A DNA stretch of 64,000 nt, taken from NCBI RefSeq assembly GCF_052072235.1, contig NZ_CM125436.1, positions 310,001-374,000 of the forward strand. Direction: 5' to 3'. Each line of letters begins with the position of its first letter. Position 1 is the stretch's first letter. The position numbers and the translations under genes are program-made. The DNA comes from Brevibacillus_D fluminis_A. GTDB taxonomy: Bacteria > Bacillota > Bacilli > Brevibacillales > Brevibacillaceae. The notes under the pieces are model-generated. The model saw nothing but the letters and a program-made list of their open reading frames with translations. It made no database searches and was not told the origin of the DNA. Positions 50,447 through 59,402 of this stretch are shown piece after piece.

Positions 50447-51259
50447 ATGTTTTTGATCGGAGAAATCGCCAGGCTGTTCCAGATAGATATTCGCACGCTG
50501 CGTTATTACGATGAGATCGGCTTGTTCAAACCGGCACATGTGGACGAGCATTCGGGCTACCGGTATTACTCGATCGAGCAATTCGAGCAGCTCAATACGA
50601 TCTTGTATCTCAAGGCGCTTGCGATTCCGTTGAAGCATGTGAAGCAGTTTTTGGAAAACCGCGACGTTGACCGTATGCTGCATCTATTGGAGGAGCAGCA
50701 GCGAGAAACAGAGAAGCGTATCAACGACTTCAAGCAGATTCAAAAAAAGATCGCGAGCCGCATCGCCCAAATCGCGGATGCGACCAATCGGCGAGAGCTG
50801 GGAAAGATTCGGGAGGTCGAGCTGCCCGAACGGACCATTGTGCGGTTGAAGCAAAACATCCATAAAACGGATAACCTCGAAATGTCGATTCGGCTTTTGG
50901 AAAACAGCACGAACATGAAAGCGACGATCTTTTTGGGCAAAGTGGGTTTGTCGATTTCGCTTGATAATCTGCGGCATCGGAGCTTTGACCAGTACGACTC
51001 GCTGTTCGTAATTGTTGAAAATGAAAGCTACCGCATGACGGAAGCGACGGAAAAGATATTGCCACAAGGCACCTATGCCACGATCCGGTTTACGGGGACT
51101 CATGCCGACGCCGCTCCTTATTATGAGAGGCTGCTGGATTATATGGAAGAAAAGGGATATGCCATCACAGATGATGCCATCGAAATTACGCTGATCGATT
51201 ACGGGCTGACGAACGACCGATCCAAATTCGTGACCGAAATTCAGCTTTTTGCGAAATGA
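50447..51259 (+). CDS. MerR-family regulator with GyrI-like effector domain (BmrR-like)
   Basis: This 270-residue regulator has the MerR DNA-binding domain in residues 1-70 (FLIGEIARLFQIDIRTLRYYDEIGLFKPAHVDEHSGYRYY), a long coiled-coil dimerisation helix (about 75-115) and a C-terminal GyrI-like ligand-binding domain (about 120-270). BmrR-type proteins sense lipophilic cations and activate multidrug efflux, but no efflux gene adjoins it. The longer ATG at 50426 also has a possible binding site. Confidence 0.9.
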   Translation: MFLIGEIARLFQIDIRTLRYYDEIGLFKPAHVDEHSGYRYYSIEQFEQLNTILYLKALAIPLKHVKQFLENRDVDRMLHLLEEQQRETEKRINDFKQIQKKIASRIAQIADATNRRELGKIREVELPERTIVRLKQNIHKTDNLEMSIRLLENSTNMKATIFLGKVGLSISLDNLRHRSFDQYDSLFVIVENESYRMTEATEKILPQGTYATIRFTGTHADAAPYYERLLDYMEEKGYAITDDAIEITLIDYGLTNDRSKFVTEIQLFAK

Positions 51260-51267
51260 TGGATTGA

Positions 51268-51293
51268 CCCTCCAGCTGCTGGAGGGTTTATTC
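51268..51293 (+). terminator. Terminator after the MerR gene
   Basis: CCCTCCAG-CTG-CTGGAGGG followed by TTTATTCTTT. Confidence 0.85.
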
Positions 51294-51325
51294 TTTCTCC
51301 AATACTTGTGTAGGAGGGAGTCGTC

Positions 51326-52009
51326 GTGCTCGGGACGATCGTAAATGCGGGATTGATCGTGGTCGGAAGTGTAATCGGCAGTGTTTTTAAAAAGGGAATG
51401 AAGGAATCGTATCAGGACATCCTGATGCAGGCGATGGGACTGGCTGTCACCGCGCTGGGCATCTATTCGCTTGCGAAGCACATGCCAGACAGCCAGTATC
51501 CGGTATTGTTCATCGTGAGCCTCGCGTTAGGTGGAATCATCGGCGAGAAGCTCAATATGGAAGAACGGTTCAAAACGGTTGTTTCGCGGTTTTCCAAAGG
51601 AAATCTGGCGGAAGGGTTATCCACGGCGGTGCTGTTGTTTTGCATCGGCACGCTATCCATCGTAGGGCCCATCGAAAGCGCACTGAATGGCAATCAAACG
51701 TATTTGTTCACCAATGCGATCCTGGATTTGGTCACCTCCATTGTGCTGGCGGCAACGTTCGGCGTTGGGATCGCCTTTTCTGCAATCGTCCTGTTTTGCT
51801 GGCAAGGATTTTTTTATGTAGCGGCCGGGGCCGTTGCCGGCTTGATTACGCCCGCTCTCTTGACCGAAATTTCGATTGTCGGCGCAGCCTTGATCCTCAG
51901 CTCAGGATTGAGCATTCTCGGGATCAAAAAGTTCAAAACGATGAACCTGATTCCGGCGCTGCTTGTACCGGCTCTTTTCATGGCGGTGAAGGACCTGATC
52001 GGAATGTGA
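51326..52009 (+). CDS. DUF554 family membrane protein (YdfK-like)
   Basis: This 227-residue membrane protein has about six or seven membrane segments and the DUF554 start MLGTIVNAGLIVVGSVIGSV with LFCIGTLSIVGPIESALNG. It starts with GTG behind GGAGGGAG. Function is unknown for the family. Confidence 0.9.
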   Translation: MLGTIVNAGLIVVGSVIGSVFKKGMKESYQDILMQAMGLAVTALGIYSLAKHMPDSQYPVLFIVSLALGGIIGEKLNMEERFKTVVSRFSKGNLAEGLSTAVLLFCIGTLSIVGPIESALNGNQTYLFTNAILDLVTSIVLAATFGVGIAFSAIVLFCWQGFFYVAAGAVAGLITPALLTEISIVGAALILSSGLSILGIKKFKTMNLIPALLVPALFMAVKDLIGM

Positions 52010-52018
52010 AGATACAAA

Positions 52019-52055
52019 ATCCTCCTTCGGAATGATCCGAAAGAGGGTTTTTGTT
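52019..52055 (+). terminator. Terminator after the DUF554 gene
   Basis: CCTCCTTCGG and CCGAAAGAGG form a stem with a six-base loop, followed by T runs. Confidence 0.8.
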
Positions 52056-52059
52056 TTTT

Positions 52060-52323
52060 TCAATAGCGATTTAAAGTCTGTTTGATGAGCTGGAGGGCGG
52101 CCATCGAGATTCCTGTGGCGATGATGCCGTTAGCAATTCCATTAACGGTAAAACCGATGCCGAAAATACCGGCGATGATGCCGATACCGAGCAAGATCCA
52201 GATGCGGAGCCACCCTGGGCATTGAGGTGTTTGGTTCAATGCATATTCCAAGATCATCATGGCAGGCACGACCAAAACCAACGCCTTGTGAATCGTAATA
52301 TCTGCCAAAATACTGTCCAGCAT
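52060..52323 (-). CDS. Phage holin family protein
   Basis: This 87-residue protein has two to three membrane segments and the pattern of the small holins common in Bacillota chromosomes (ILADITIHKALVLVVPAMMILEYALNQTP, then GIIATGISMAALQLIKQTLNRY). Such genes often occur as single chromosomal copies linked to sporulation or lysis rather than in a prophage, and no other phage gene is near. ATG at 52323 lies eight bases after AGGGGGTGA. Confidence 0.8.
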   Translation of the reverse strand: MLDSILADITIHKALVLVVPAMMILEYALNQTPQCPGWLRIWILLGIGIIAGIFGIGFTVNGIANGIIATGISMAALQLIKQTLNRY

Positions 52324-52495
52324 GCCATCGTTCACCCCCTACCACAATATAGTAAAAAACTTGTCTACTTGTGACAGGTTGCCTCCCTCAAATTTGCTAG
52401 ATTGCTAGAAAAACTGGAATATACTGTTACCCTGTCCACCCCTCATCCGTCTTACATTTTGGTGCGTTACCGAGAAGAAGTTGTGGGGGGATAGA

Positions 52496-54184
52496 ATGAA
52501 ACGAATCAGCCAAACCGTTCTGACGCTTGCCGCGGCGTGCTTGCTGACCTCATCGCCTGCGTGGGCCGTCCAGCCGGAGTCGTCGATCAAAAAAGTAAAG
52601 CAGGATCAGGGCCATGAATTTTCCCAGGAGCTGCAGAAGTCGCTCGACCGACTTGCAGCAGCCGTTCCGGTGTTAAAGGAGCTGCGTATCGAGGATAAAC
52701 GTTATGAGGAAAACGATCGGTACCTTTACCCGTTCCCGATCTGGGAAGTGACGCTGACCAGCAAGCCGGAAGCTGGCGGCAGCAAAGAGCGAGGGGCAGA
52801 TGTTTCCGCTCGTGTCGAGCTGGATGCGCAAACCGGCCGTGTTCTTTACTTTGATATCCGCCATCCGGACTGGGCTTCCGCCGAGTATCCGGATGAACAG
52901 GCAGCCCGGGCTGCCGCGGATGGTTTTCTCCAGTCTTTTTTCGGTGCGGAGGCAAAGCGATGGAAGGCAACTGAGTCGCTGGGCAGAGGCAAAGCGGGGA
53001 TGAGTGATGAAAAAGGCAACAAGCGAGAATGGGCGCGTTCTACCGTTCGCTATCAAATGCTCATCAATGACATTCCGCTGATCGGCGATTCGCTCTCTGT
53101 TTCCGTGGACGCTGCGGGGCATATTATCCGGTACGAGGCTTTTTCCATGGTTGATCAGGCCCAAGCAAAGTGGCCGGACCCGAAAAAAGCGATCGCCAAA
53201 GGGGAAGCGGCGAAACGGTTGCAGGACAAGCTGCAAACGGAGCTGATGTACTCGCTCGATTATCCGATCGCCAAAGGTCAGGATGGGAAGCCGACGGAAC
53301 GAAAGCCGCTGCTGGTCTATGTCGCCACCCCCGATCGCTGGATCGATGCGCTTACGGGCGAAGCGGTCGGAGACGAACAGGCCGCCGCAGAAGAAATCAT
53401 CCCTGTAAAAGGAAAAGGGAAGGGAACGAACACCAAAATCAGCACGCGTCAAGAGGCGGAAAGCTGGATCAAGTCGCAGTTCGGCATCGATGTCAGCAAA
53501 GCGTCTTTCGATTATGACGATCACAAGGAAAACATCAGTGAAGGATTGCAGCAAATCAAAGCGTATCATTGGTCCAACGAATCCGGCGGAAAGCATGACT
53601 TTACCACGGTGAGCCTGATCACCGATGCGAAAAGCGATCGTCTGATCGATTTCAATCTCAATGTGCCGGACGAATCGGCTGCAACCAGAAGCATCGACGC
53701 GGCCGAAGCGAAGAAGAAGGCGATCGAGACGCTGCTGCCTTATCTCGACCCTGCGCTGGAAGAACTCAAGCTGGTCATGGAACCTGCGGAAGAACGGGTC
53801 CCGGAGTGGGTTGACAAAAGCAAGCTGAAACAAGAGGAGCAGCGTGAGTATTCCTTTTGGTTCCAGGCCAAACGCAACGGCGTCGACGTGTCGGATGAAT
53901 CCTATCAAGTCGGCGTCGACAAGCGGACGGGCGCGATCGTCGAACTGACCCTCCGTCCGCTTGACGATGACATGGCGCTGCCCGATCCTGAAAAGATCGT
54001 CAGCGCGGCTCAGGCGAAGGAGCATTTCCTAAAAGACCTTGATGTGCAGCTTGTGTATTACTGGGAGCAATACGATGGCCAACGTGCGCCCGCACCGCAG
54101 TTGATTTATCAGCAAAAGTGGAAAACGGGTTTTTATTGGATCGACGCCACCACCGGCAAGCCGGTACAAGAGACACAACCATAA
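52496..54184 (+). CDS. Secreted YcdB/YcdC and PepSY-domain protein
   Basis: This 562-residue exported protein has a signal peptide (about 1-24, ending SPAWA) and repeated YcdB/YcdC- or PepSY-like units: patterns of the type AxxxAxxFL...YxxxINDIPLIGDSLSVSVDAAGHIIRYEA recur, with ARSTVRYQMLINDIPLIGDSLSV near 180-205 and SFWFQAKRNGVDVSDESYQVGVD near 455-480. Such proteins are thought to inhibit proteases or bind the wall. GGGGGGAT precedes the ATG. Confidence 0.82.
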   Translation: MKRISQTVLTLAAACLLTSSPAWAVQPESSIKKVKQDQGHEFSQELQKSLDRLAAAVPVLKELRIEDKRYEENDRYLYPFPIWEVTLTSKPEAGGSKERGADVSARVELDAQTGRVLYFDIRHPDWASAEYPDEQAARAAADGFLQSFFGAEAKRWKATESLGRGKAGMSDEKGNKREWARSTVRYQMLINDIPLIGDSLSVSVDAAGHIIRYEAFSMVDQAQAKWPDPKKAIAKGEAAKRLQDKLQTELMYSLDYPIAKGQDGKPTERKPLLVYVATPDRWIDALTGEAVGDEQAAAEEIIPVKGKGKGTNTKISTRQEAESWIKSQFGIDVSKASFDYDDHKENISEGLQQIKAYHWSNESGGKHDFTTVSLITDAKSDRLIDFNLNVPDESAATRSIDAAEAKKKAIETLLPYLDPALEELKLVMEPAEERVPEWVDKSKLKQEEQREYSFWFQAKRNGVDVSDESYQVGVDKRTGAIVELTLRPLDDDMALPDPEKIVSAAQAKEHFLKDLDVQLVYYWEQYDGQRAPAPQLIYQQKWKTGFYWIDATTGKPVQETQP

Positions 54185-54201
54185 GATCGATGTTCAACGC
54201 G

Positions 54202-54240
54202 AAAAGACGATTTGCCCGGGCGGCAGACCGTCTTTTTTCT
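54202..54240. terminator. Bidirectional terminator
   Basis: AAAAGACG and CGTCTTTT bracket a CCCGGGCGG centre between convergent genes. Confidence 0.7.
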
Positions 54241-54252
54241 TTGCGGCGATGG

Positions 54253-55995
54253 TTACTCGCTGCGCGTCAGCAGACGCTTGTGCGAGTCGGGCACACAGAG
54301 CGCGGCGCATTCACGAAAGGCAAAATGTTTGCAGCCGATGCATTTTTGTTGATCGAGCAGTGCCAGCGCGCTGGACAGCGCCTCGCCGGTATGCGCAAAA
54401 AAACGTTCCTCGCCGATTTTGCGCGCCAGTCCTGTCCGCTTCATCATGTCCCGTGGCTGCGGCTGCAAGCCGGAAATGAGCACGATTCCGCCACGGCGCT
54501 GGAAATCGTTCACGACGCTTGAGAGATTGGCGGCGCCGGTCGTGTCCATGAAAGGCACTTTCCCCATCCGCAGGAGCAAAATGCCGGGATGCTGATGGAG
54601 CGTATCCAAAATCCGCTGCTCAAAAATGGATGCCGCCCCGAAAAACAAGGCTCCTTCCACCGTGAAGACGGCGATCTGCGGGCAATCGTGGCCGTCGCGG
54701 ACCATATGCGGAAGCATTTTTTCATGGGTGACCGTAGGGTCGGGCAAAACTTTTGCCACAGTCAGCAGATCGCTCATCCGTTTGACGAACAGGATGACGG
54801 CGAGCACCATCCCCACCTCCACGGCTGTGGTCAGGTCGGTCAAAACCGTTAGCGAGAACGTGAGCAAAAGCACCGCTGAGTCGCTCGTCCGCGTTTTCAG
54901 CACGTGGGCGAATTCCTTGCGCTCGCTCATGTTCCAGGCGACCACCATCAGGATCGGCGCCATGCTGGCCAGCGGGATCGCCGAGGCGAGCGGGGCGCAA
55001 AGCAGGAGGACGCAAAGGACGACCAGACTGTGGACCATGCCGGACACAGGGCTTGCCGCTCCCGTCTTGATGTTGGTGGCGGTGCGGGCGATTGCACCTG
55101 TGGCGGGGATGCCGCCGAACAACGGGGCGACGATATTGGCGATGCCTTGCCCGATCAGCTCGCGGTTGCTATGGTGCCGCGTTCCGGTCATGCCATCGGC
55201 GACGACTGCGGAGAGCAGCGATTCGATCCCGCCCAAAAGCGCGATGACAATCGCCGGATGGATCATCAATTTGATTTGTTCAAAGGTGACGGAAGGGAAA
55301 TGGAAAGCCGGCAAAGAGCTGGAGATCGCCCCATAGGTCGAGCCGATCGTCGCCACTTTTCCGGCAAAGAAGAAGCTGGCGATCAAGCTCGACAGCACCA
55401 GGCCGACCAAGGAGCCAGGAACCTTTGGCATGTATTTGGGCGTAAGCAGAATCGCGGCCAGGCAAATGAGAGCTGTCGCGACGCTGTACGGATTGGTTGC
55501 AGCAAGATGGGTGCCGATCTCGCCCATGTTGGAGAGGAAGTCCTCATGTTTTGGCAAGTGTGACAGTCCCAAAAAGTTGGCGATTTGCCCGCTGAAAATG
55601 ATAACGGCAATACCGGCGGTGAAGCCGATCGTGACGGGGCGAGGAATGAATTTGATGAGGGCGCCGAGCCGAAACAGTCCCATCAGCACCAAAAGTACCC
55701 CGGCCAAGAGACCGGCAACGAGCAGGTTTTCATAACCGTATTGCGCCACGATGGCGAACAGGATTGGAACGAAGGCTCCGGTCGGGCCGCCAATCTGGAA
55801 CCGCGAGCCGCCAAAAAGCGAAATCAGAAAGCCGGCGACAATGGTCGTGTAGATGCCGTACTGCGGACTGACGCCGGAGGCAATGGCAAAAGCCATCCCC
55901 AAAGGAATGGCGATAACTCCGACAATCAATCCAGATGTGAGATCACGGCGAAAAAAAGCAGCGTTGTATCCAGCGAATCGTTCCCACAGCTTCAT
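54253..55995 (-). CDS. SulP family anion transporter with STAS domain
   Basis: This 580-residue transporter has about twelve membrane segments (residues 15-420) with the SulP signatures GVIAIPLGMAFAIASGV and NIVAPLFGGIPATGAIARTATNIKTGA, and a C-terminal STAS domain (about 445-545, VPFMDTTGAANLSSVV). The last ~25 residues add CIGCKHFAFRECAALC, a Cys-rich tail. SulP proteins carry sulfate, bicarbonate or other anions. Start at 55995 behind GAAGGG. An operator identical to that before the Cys-rich gene at 56699 lies in its leader. Confidence 0.93.
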   Translation of the reverse strand: MKLWERFAGYNAAFFRRDLTSGLIVGVIAIPLGMAFAIASGVSPQYGIYTTIVAGFLISLFGGSRFQIGGPTGAFVPILFAIVAQYGYENLLVAGLLAGVLLVLMGLFRLGALIKFIPRPVTIGFTAGIAVIIFSGQIANFLGLSHLPKHEDFLSNMGEIGTHLAATNPYSVATALICLAAILLTPKYMPKVPGSLVGLVLSSLIASFFFAGKVATIGSTYGAISSSLPAFHFPSVTFEQIKLMIHPAIVIALLGGIESLLSAVVADGMTGTRHHSNRELIGQGIANIVAPLFGGIPATGAIARTATNIKTGAASPVSGMVHSLVVLCVLLLCAPLASAIPLASMAPILMVVAWNMSERKEFAHVLKTRTSDSAVLLLTFSLTVLTDLTTAVEVGMVLAVILFVKRMSDLLTVAKVLPDPTVTHEKMLPHMVRDGHDCPQIAVFTVEGALFFGAASIFEQRILDTLHQHPGILLLRMGKVPFMDTTGAANLSSVVNDFQRRGGIVLISGLQPQPRDMMKRTGLARKIGEERFFAHTGEALSSALALLDQQKCIGCKHFAFRECAALCVPDSHKRLLTRSE

Positions 55996-56018
55996 TTCTA
56001 ACCCTTCTTTTTCTTTGT

Positions 56019-56038
56019 ATATTTGATTATTTGAATAT
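56019..56038. promoter_or_regulatory. 20-bp operator upstream of the SulP gene
   Basis: ATATTTGATTATTTGAATAT lies 24 bases before the SulP start codon (on the minus strand). Its exact reverse complement occurs at 56644-56663 before the Cys-rich gene, so both genes very probably share one regulator, the ArsR-family protein encoded between them. Confidence 0.88.
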
Positions 56039-56121
56039 ATAGGGAATATACAACCGCTATTTCTGTCTGTCAATGAACAATTATCGGTGCCTGGACTACG
56101 ACAGCATCCTGCAAACAAAAA

Positions 56122-56150
56122 AAGAGGACGTTTTCAGTATGAAAGGTCCT
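56122..56150 (-). terminator. Terminator of the ArsR-family gene
   Basis: On the minus strand AGGAC and GTCCT form a stem followed by a T run (the A run at about 56117-56124 on the plus strand). Confidence 0.6.
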
Positions 56151-56158
56151 GTGGTGTG

Positions 56159-56192
56159 CAGATAGGAATTGCCTTGAATTCCTATCCGGTAT
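56159..56192. repeat. Left-half fragment of the 87-bp element
   Basis: CAGATAGGAATT-GCCTT-GAATTCCTATCCGGTAT matches the first hairpin of the 87-bp element (copy A 21603-21636), with a different loop. The right half is missing. Confidence 0.6.
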
Positions 56193-56211
56193 CTGTGTTG
56201 GCTCGTATGAT

Positions 56212-56544
56212 TCAATCGCGTTCGTTGCGGATATTTTCCAATAGGGAGATGGCATCAACCAGATGATTGTCAAAAATCTGTTTGGCCACGACGAGCAGGT
56301 CTTTGATCAGGGGATCGCGGAGGGAGTAGATGACGGAAGTGCCTTCCTTTGTTCCATTTACCACGTTTTTGTTGCGGAGGACGGCAAGCTGTTGGGAGAC
56401 GGCTGAGCCTTCGGTACCCAAGATCGCCTGCAGCTCATTCACATTCCGATCGCCTTCGGACAATACTTCAAGAATCCGAATCCGCATGGGATGTGCCAAT
56501 GCTTTGAAAAATTCAGCCTTAAACTGTTGGATTTCACGATTCAT
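56212..56544 (-). CDS. ArsR/SmtB-family transcriptional repressor
   Basis: This 110-residue winged-helix repressor (KALAHPMRIRILEVLSEGDRNVNELQAILGTEGSAVSQQLAVLRNKNVV) contains no cysteine, so it does not use the ArsR CVC arsenite site. It lies between the SulP and Cys-rich genes, both of which have the same 20-bp palindrome-like operator, and it should control them. A signal such as sulfur species or anion stress is a guess from the targets. GAGGGGA precedes the start. Confidence 0.9.
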   Translation of the reverse strand: MNREIQQFKAEFFKALAHPMRIRILEVLSEGDRNVNELQAILGTEGSAVSQQLAVLRNKNVVNGTKEGTSVIYSLRDPLIKDLLVVAKQIFDNHLVDAISLLENIRNERD

Positions 56545-56643
56545 TTATCTAATCCCCTCAAAATATGAAGATTTGACTATACAAGTAGGATACCACATGG
56601 GGGAGGTAAGTTGTAAAATAGTCTGAGACTGTTATTCTATTAT

Positions 56644-56663
56644 TATATTCAAATAATCAAATA
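56644..56663. promoter_or_regulatory. 20-bp operator upstream of the Cys-rich gene
   Basis: ATATTCAAATAATCAAATAT is the exact reverse complement of the site before the SulP gene and lies 35 bases before the start at 56699. Confidence 0.88.
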
Positions 56664-56698
56664 TTCATAAATAAATGTGCAGGGGGAGGATGGAGTGC

Positions 56699-57310
56699 AT
56701 GCAGACAGGAATTGAACGTTTCGTTCCCTCCGTAGTCGGAGAAGCCGACTCTGAAGACAACAAAACGTATCCGTATCGCACATCAAAGCAGGAAGTGATC
56801 GAGCTGGGCTTGAAATATCTCGCCGGGGTCGGCACGGATGCGATTTGTCGGGTGTGCATCGCCCATGGCGGCTCGTGCTGTGAAGGCTGCGAGTTTTTGC
56901 GCAACGGGGTCGGCTGCCAGCTGCGGAATACGAGCTGCACAGGATGGCTGTGCGGGTTTTTCAAATTCCTTTTTTACGAGCTGGGCTTGATCCGGGAGTG
57001 GGCAGCTTTCTGGGAGCAGGTTCCGGGACGCGACTTCCGCTTTGATTACACCCCATCCCGTTTTCATGTGGAGCAATGGCTGAAAACGCCGAGCATCCGG
57101 GTGGTCGCAGAGGCGTTTGCGGACGATTTGCTGGCGCACAAAGATGACAGCAAGCCGTACTGGTTGGTCGAGTTCAAGGAAACGCTGGACCAGCATATCG
57201 ATGAAATCCTTGATTTTGACGAAGAGATGGTAACGCAGATGGTAGAGAAAAAGCTCGCTTACATGACGCGGGATTTCAAACGGTATCAGGCGGCAAAAGC
57301 AACAATGTGA
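56699..57310 (+). CDS. Cys-rich protein of unknown function
   Basis: I do not recognise this 203-residue protein by name. A cysteine block spans about residues 48-85 (CRVCIAHGG, SCCEGCEFL, GCQLRNTSCTGWLC) with eight to nine Cys, suited to a metal or iron-sulfur site; the rest is an acidic helical region (HIDEILDFDEEMVTQMVEKKLAYM). ATG at 56699 lies ten bases after GGGGGAGG; ATGs at 56675 and 56690 are worse placed. It shares its operator with the SulP gene and has its own terminator at 57332-57355. Confidence 0.8.
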   Translation: MQTGIERFVPSVVGEADSEDNKTYPYRTSKQEVIELGLKYLAGVGTDAICRVCIAHGGSCCEGCEFLRNGVGCQLRNTSCTGWLCGFFKFLFYELGLIREWAAFWEQVPGRDFRFDYTPSRFHVEQWLKTPSIRVVAEAFADDLLAHKDDSKPYWLVEFKETLDQHIDEILDFDEEMVTQMVEKKLAYMTRDFKRYQAAKATM

Positions 57311-57331
57311 GTGAGGGAGAAGCCAAGGCAG

Positions 57332-57355
57332 GAGAGCTGAGCAGCTCTCTTGTTT
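57332..57355 (+). terminator. Terminator after the Cys-rich gene
   Basis: GAGAGCTG-AG-CAGCTCTC followed by TTGTTTTATTTT. Confidence 0.85.
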
Positions 57356-57456
57356 TATTTTACAAATGAGCACGAAAAAATGTTGTTATATAAAACTTAT
57401 TGCAGTAAAAGAAAATAATTCTTTACAAAAATACAGTATATGAATAATATTATTTC

Positions 57457-57749
57457 ATGATACAAAAATCAGAAAATGGTTTTAATTCTGACAGGGGGTA
57501 CAGGGCCTGGATCGCATCTATGACAAAGGTGATCTCGCCCAAAGCACGCGTCCCGTTGACCGGGGAAGGGGTGCTTGAACAGGATGAGTATTTCTATATC
57601 ATCCGCGGTTCCATCCAAACAGGCAGCGGGGGCAAGGAATATACGGTTTCGGCAGGCGAGGCGACACTGATCCCGGCCGGGGAGCAGCACTGGGCGTACA
57701 ACGATGGGAAGAAGACTGCGAGATCGTCTGGGTGCTCGTCGACCGGTGA
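57457..57749 (+). pseudogene. Cupin protein, frameshifted
   Basis: The frame encodes a small cupin (GEGVLEQDEYFYIIRGSIQ, AGEATLIPAGEQHWAYNDG) and then degenerates into an unlike tail. Restoring one base near 57708-57713 in the GGGAAGAAG run gives EDCEIVWVLVDR and a stop at 57747-57749, a normal single-domain cupin end of about 98 residues. The start is weak, with no clear ribosome binding site. It may be a real pseudogene or a base-calling error. Confidence 0.7.
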
Positions 57750-57933
57750 TGCCGCATGGTGCTCGCGGCGAAGAGCCGTAGCGATAGAATGATGAGTAGA
57801 AGTTCGGCTTCCGGCGTGAATGCAGACATGGCTTCGCTCCTTTCCAATCTTTTCATTCTTTTCTAACGATCATAGCATATCGTGGCGATTTTGATTGGAC
57901 GTTATGTGATTCTTGTAAAAGAGGTGCTTGCTG

Positions 57934-58443
57934 ATGGCTTTGCTGGAGACAGAGCGACTGCGGCTGCGCAGGCTAACGCTTGATGACGCGGCATTTATTC
58001 TGGAGCTGGTGAACGATCCTGCCTGGATTCGATTCATCGGTGACAAGGGAGTCCGGACGCTTGAGGATGCGCGGAACTATATTTTGGATGGGCCAATGAA
58101 GATGTATGAGCAAACCGGCTTCGGGCTGTATGCGGTGGAGCTTGGGGAAAACGGTGCGCCGATTGGCATGTGCGGCTTGATCAAGCGGGATTCGCTTCCG
58201 GACGTGGACATCGGCTTCGCTTTTCTCCCTGCCTATCGGGCAAAAGGATATGCCTACGAGTCCGCCGCTGCTGTTTTGGCTTACGGAAAAGAGGCGTTTG
58301 GCTTGCGGCGGATCGTCGCGATCACATCCATCGACAACCACGCCTCAGCCGGACTGCTGCAAAAGCTTGGGATGCAGGAAGAAGGACGGATTCGGCTGGC
58401 CGATGATCAGGAAGAGCTTCGGCTGTTTGGCATCGGGCTTTAA
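57934..58443 (+). CDS. GNAT family N-acetyltransferase (RimJ/RimL-like)
   Basis: This 169-residue protein starts LLETERLRLRRLTLDDAAFI, typical of RimJ/RimL-type acetyltransferases, with the acetyl-CoA loop in AFLPAYRAKGYAYESAAAVLAYG and NHASAGLLQKLGMQEEG. The substrate, a protein N terminus or small amine, is unknown. AGAGGTG precedes ATG at 57934. Confidence 0.92.
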   Translation: MALLETERLRLRRLTLDDAAFILELVNDPAWIRFIGDKGVRTLEDARNYILDGPMKMYEQTGFGLYAVELGENGAPIGMCGLIKRDSLPDVDIGFAFLPAYRAKGYAYESAAAVLAYGKEAFGLRRIVAITSIDNHASAGLLQKLGMQEEGRIRLADDQEELRLFGIGL

Positions 58444-58600
58444 CGAATCTTGCAGGAGCCCGACCAGAATGGAGCGCCAAGCGATGCAACAGATTGATAG
58501 GCTGACGGCATGTTTTTTCCGAGCGAAAGGGTCTCGCCGTACACGCGCATTTGGTAAAAATAACAGCGGAAGTGGAAGCTATCATTTTGCTATGATGAAA

Positions 58601-58626
58601 AGAGAGCAGAGCGCTCTCTTTTTTTC
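58601..58626 (+). terminator. Terminator before the two-component operon
   Basis: AGAGAGC-AGAGC-GCTCTCT followed by seven Ts. Confidence 0.88.
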
Positions 58627-58727
58627 GTCATCTTCTAGTCACATCGCCAATCTATAGTGAGATGATAGACTGCCATCCCCTGGTCTCTGGTAGCTTGCGG
58701 GAGTACGGAGAGGAAAGGAAGGTAACG

Positions 58728-59402
58728 GTGAAACGTGTGCTTTTGATCGAAGACGAAATGCCGATCGCCCAGCTGCTGACCGCTTATTTGGAGCGCGCGC
58801 AGTACGAGGTGACATGGGATATAGGAGAAGGAAACGTGTTGGATGTGTATTTGAACTGTCGGCCCGATTTGGTGCTGCTTGACTTGATGCTGCCGGATCA
58901 CGACGGGTTGGAGATTCTCCAGCAAGTGCGGCAGTACGGGAGCTGCCCGGTGATCATTTTGACGGCGAGGGGGAGCGTTCCCGACCGCCTGCAGGGGCTT
59001 GGGCAGGGGGCTGACGACTACATTTCGAAGCCGTTTGACCCGGACGAGGTGGTGGCGCGGGTACACGCTGTCCTGCGGCGCTCCGCCTATTTGGAGGATA
59101 ACGCGGTGATCCGCATGGGGCATTTGGTTATTGATTTGACGGCGCGCACCGCGTCGCTGTATGACCAGCAGCTGGTATTGGCACCGCGGGACTGGGCCGT
59201 CCTCGCCTTTATGGCGAAGCATCCGAACCAATGCTTCACGCGGGAGCAGCTGCTCGATCAAGTATGGGGAATGGATTATGAAGGCGGTGACCGCGCGGTG
59301 GATGCAGCGATCAAGCGCCTTCGTCAAAGCCTGCAAAAATGGCCGGCCAGCGAAGGCGAAATCCTCACGGTGCGGGGCACAGGGTACAAGCTCCATGTTT
59401 AG
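58728..59402 (+). CDS. OmpR-family response regulator
   Basis: This 224-residue regulator has a receiver domain (Asp52 in LLDLMLPDHDG, Lys near 100 in ISKPFDPDE) and an OmpR winged helix (about 125-224, DRAVDAAIKRLRQSL and VRGTGYKLHV). GTG at 58728 lies six bases after GGAAGG; a longer frame to 58662 runs into the promoter region. The stop overlaps the kinase start by 8 bases, so the pair is translationally coupled. Confidence 0.92.
   Translation: MKRVLLIEDEMPIAQLLTAYLERAQYEVTWDIGEGNVLDVYLNCRPDLVLLDLMLPDHDGLEILQQVRQYGSCPVIILTARGSVPDRLQGLGQGADDYISKPFDPDEVVARVHAVLRRSAYLEDNAVIRMGHLVIDLTARTASLYDQQLVLAPRDWAVLAFMAKHPNQCFTREQLLDQVWGMDYEGGDRAVDAAIKRLRQSLQKWPASEGEILTVRGTGYKLHV

Noticed and set aside
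52060..52323. A prophage signalled by a holin gene
   Set aside because: No other phage gene is present; this holin type is common as a lone chromosomal gene in spore formers.
59161..59394. N-terminal extension of the histidine kinase
   Set aside because: It lies inside the response regulator gene; the first membrane segment follows the ATG at 59395 as expected for the family.
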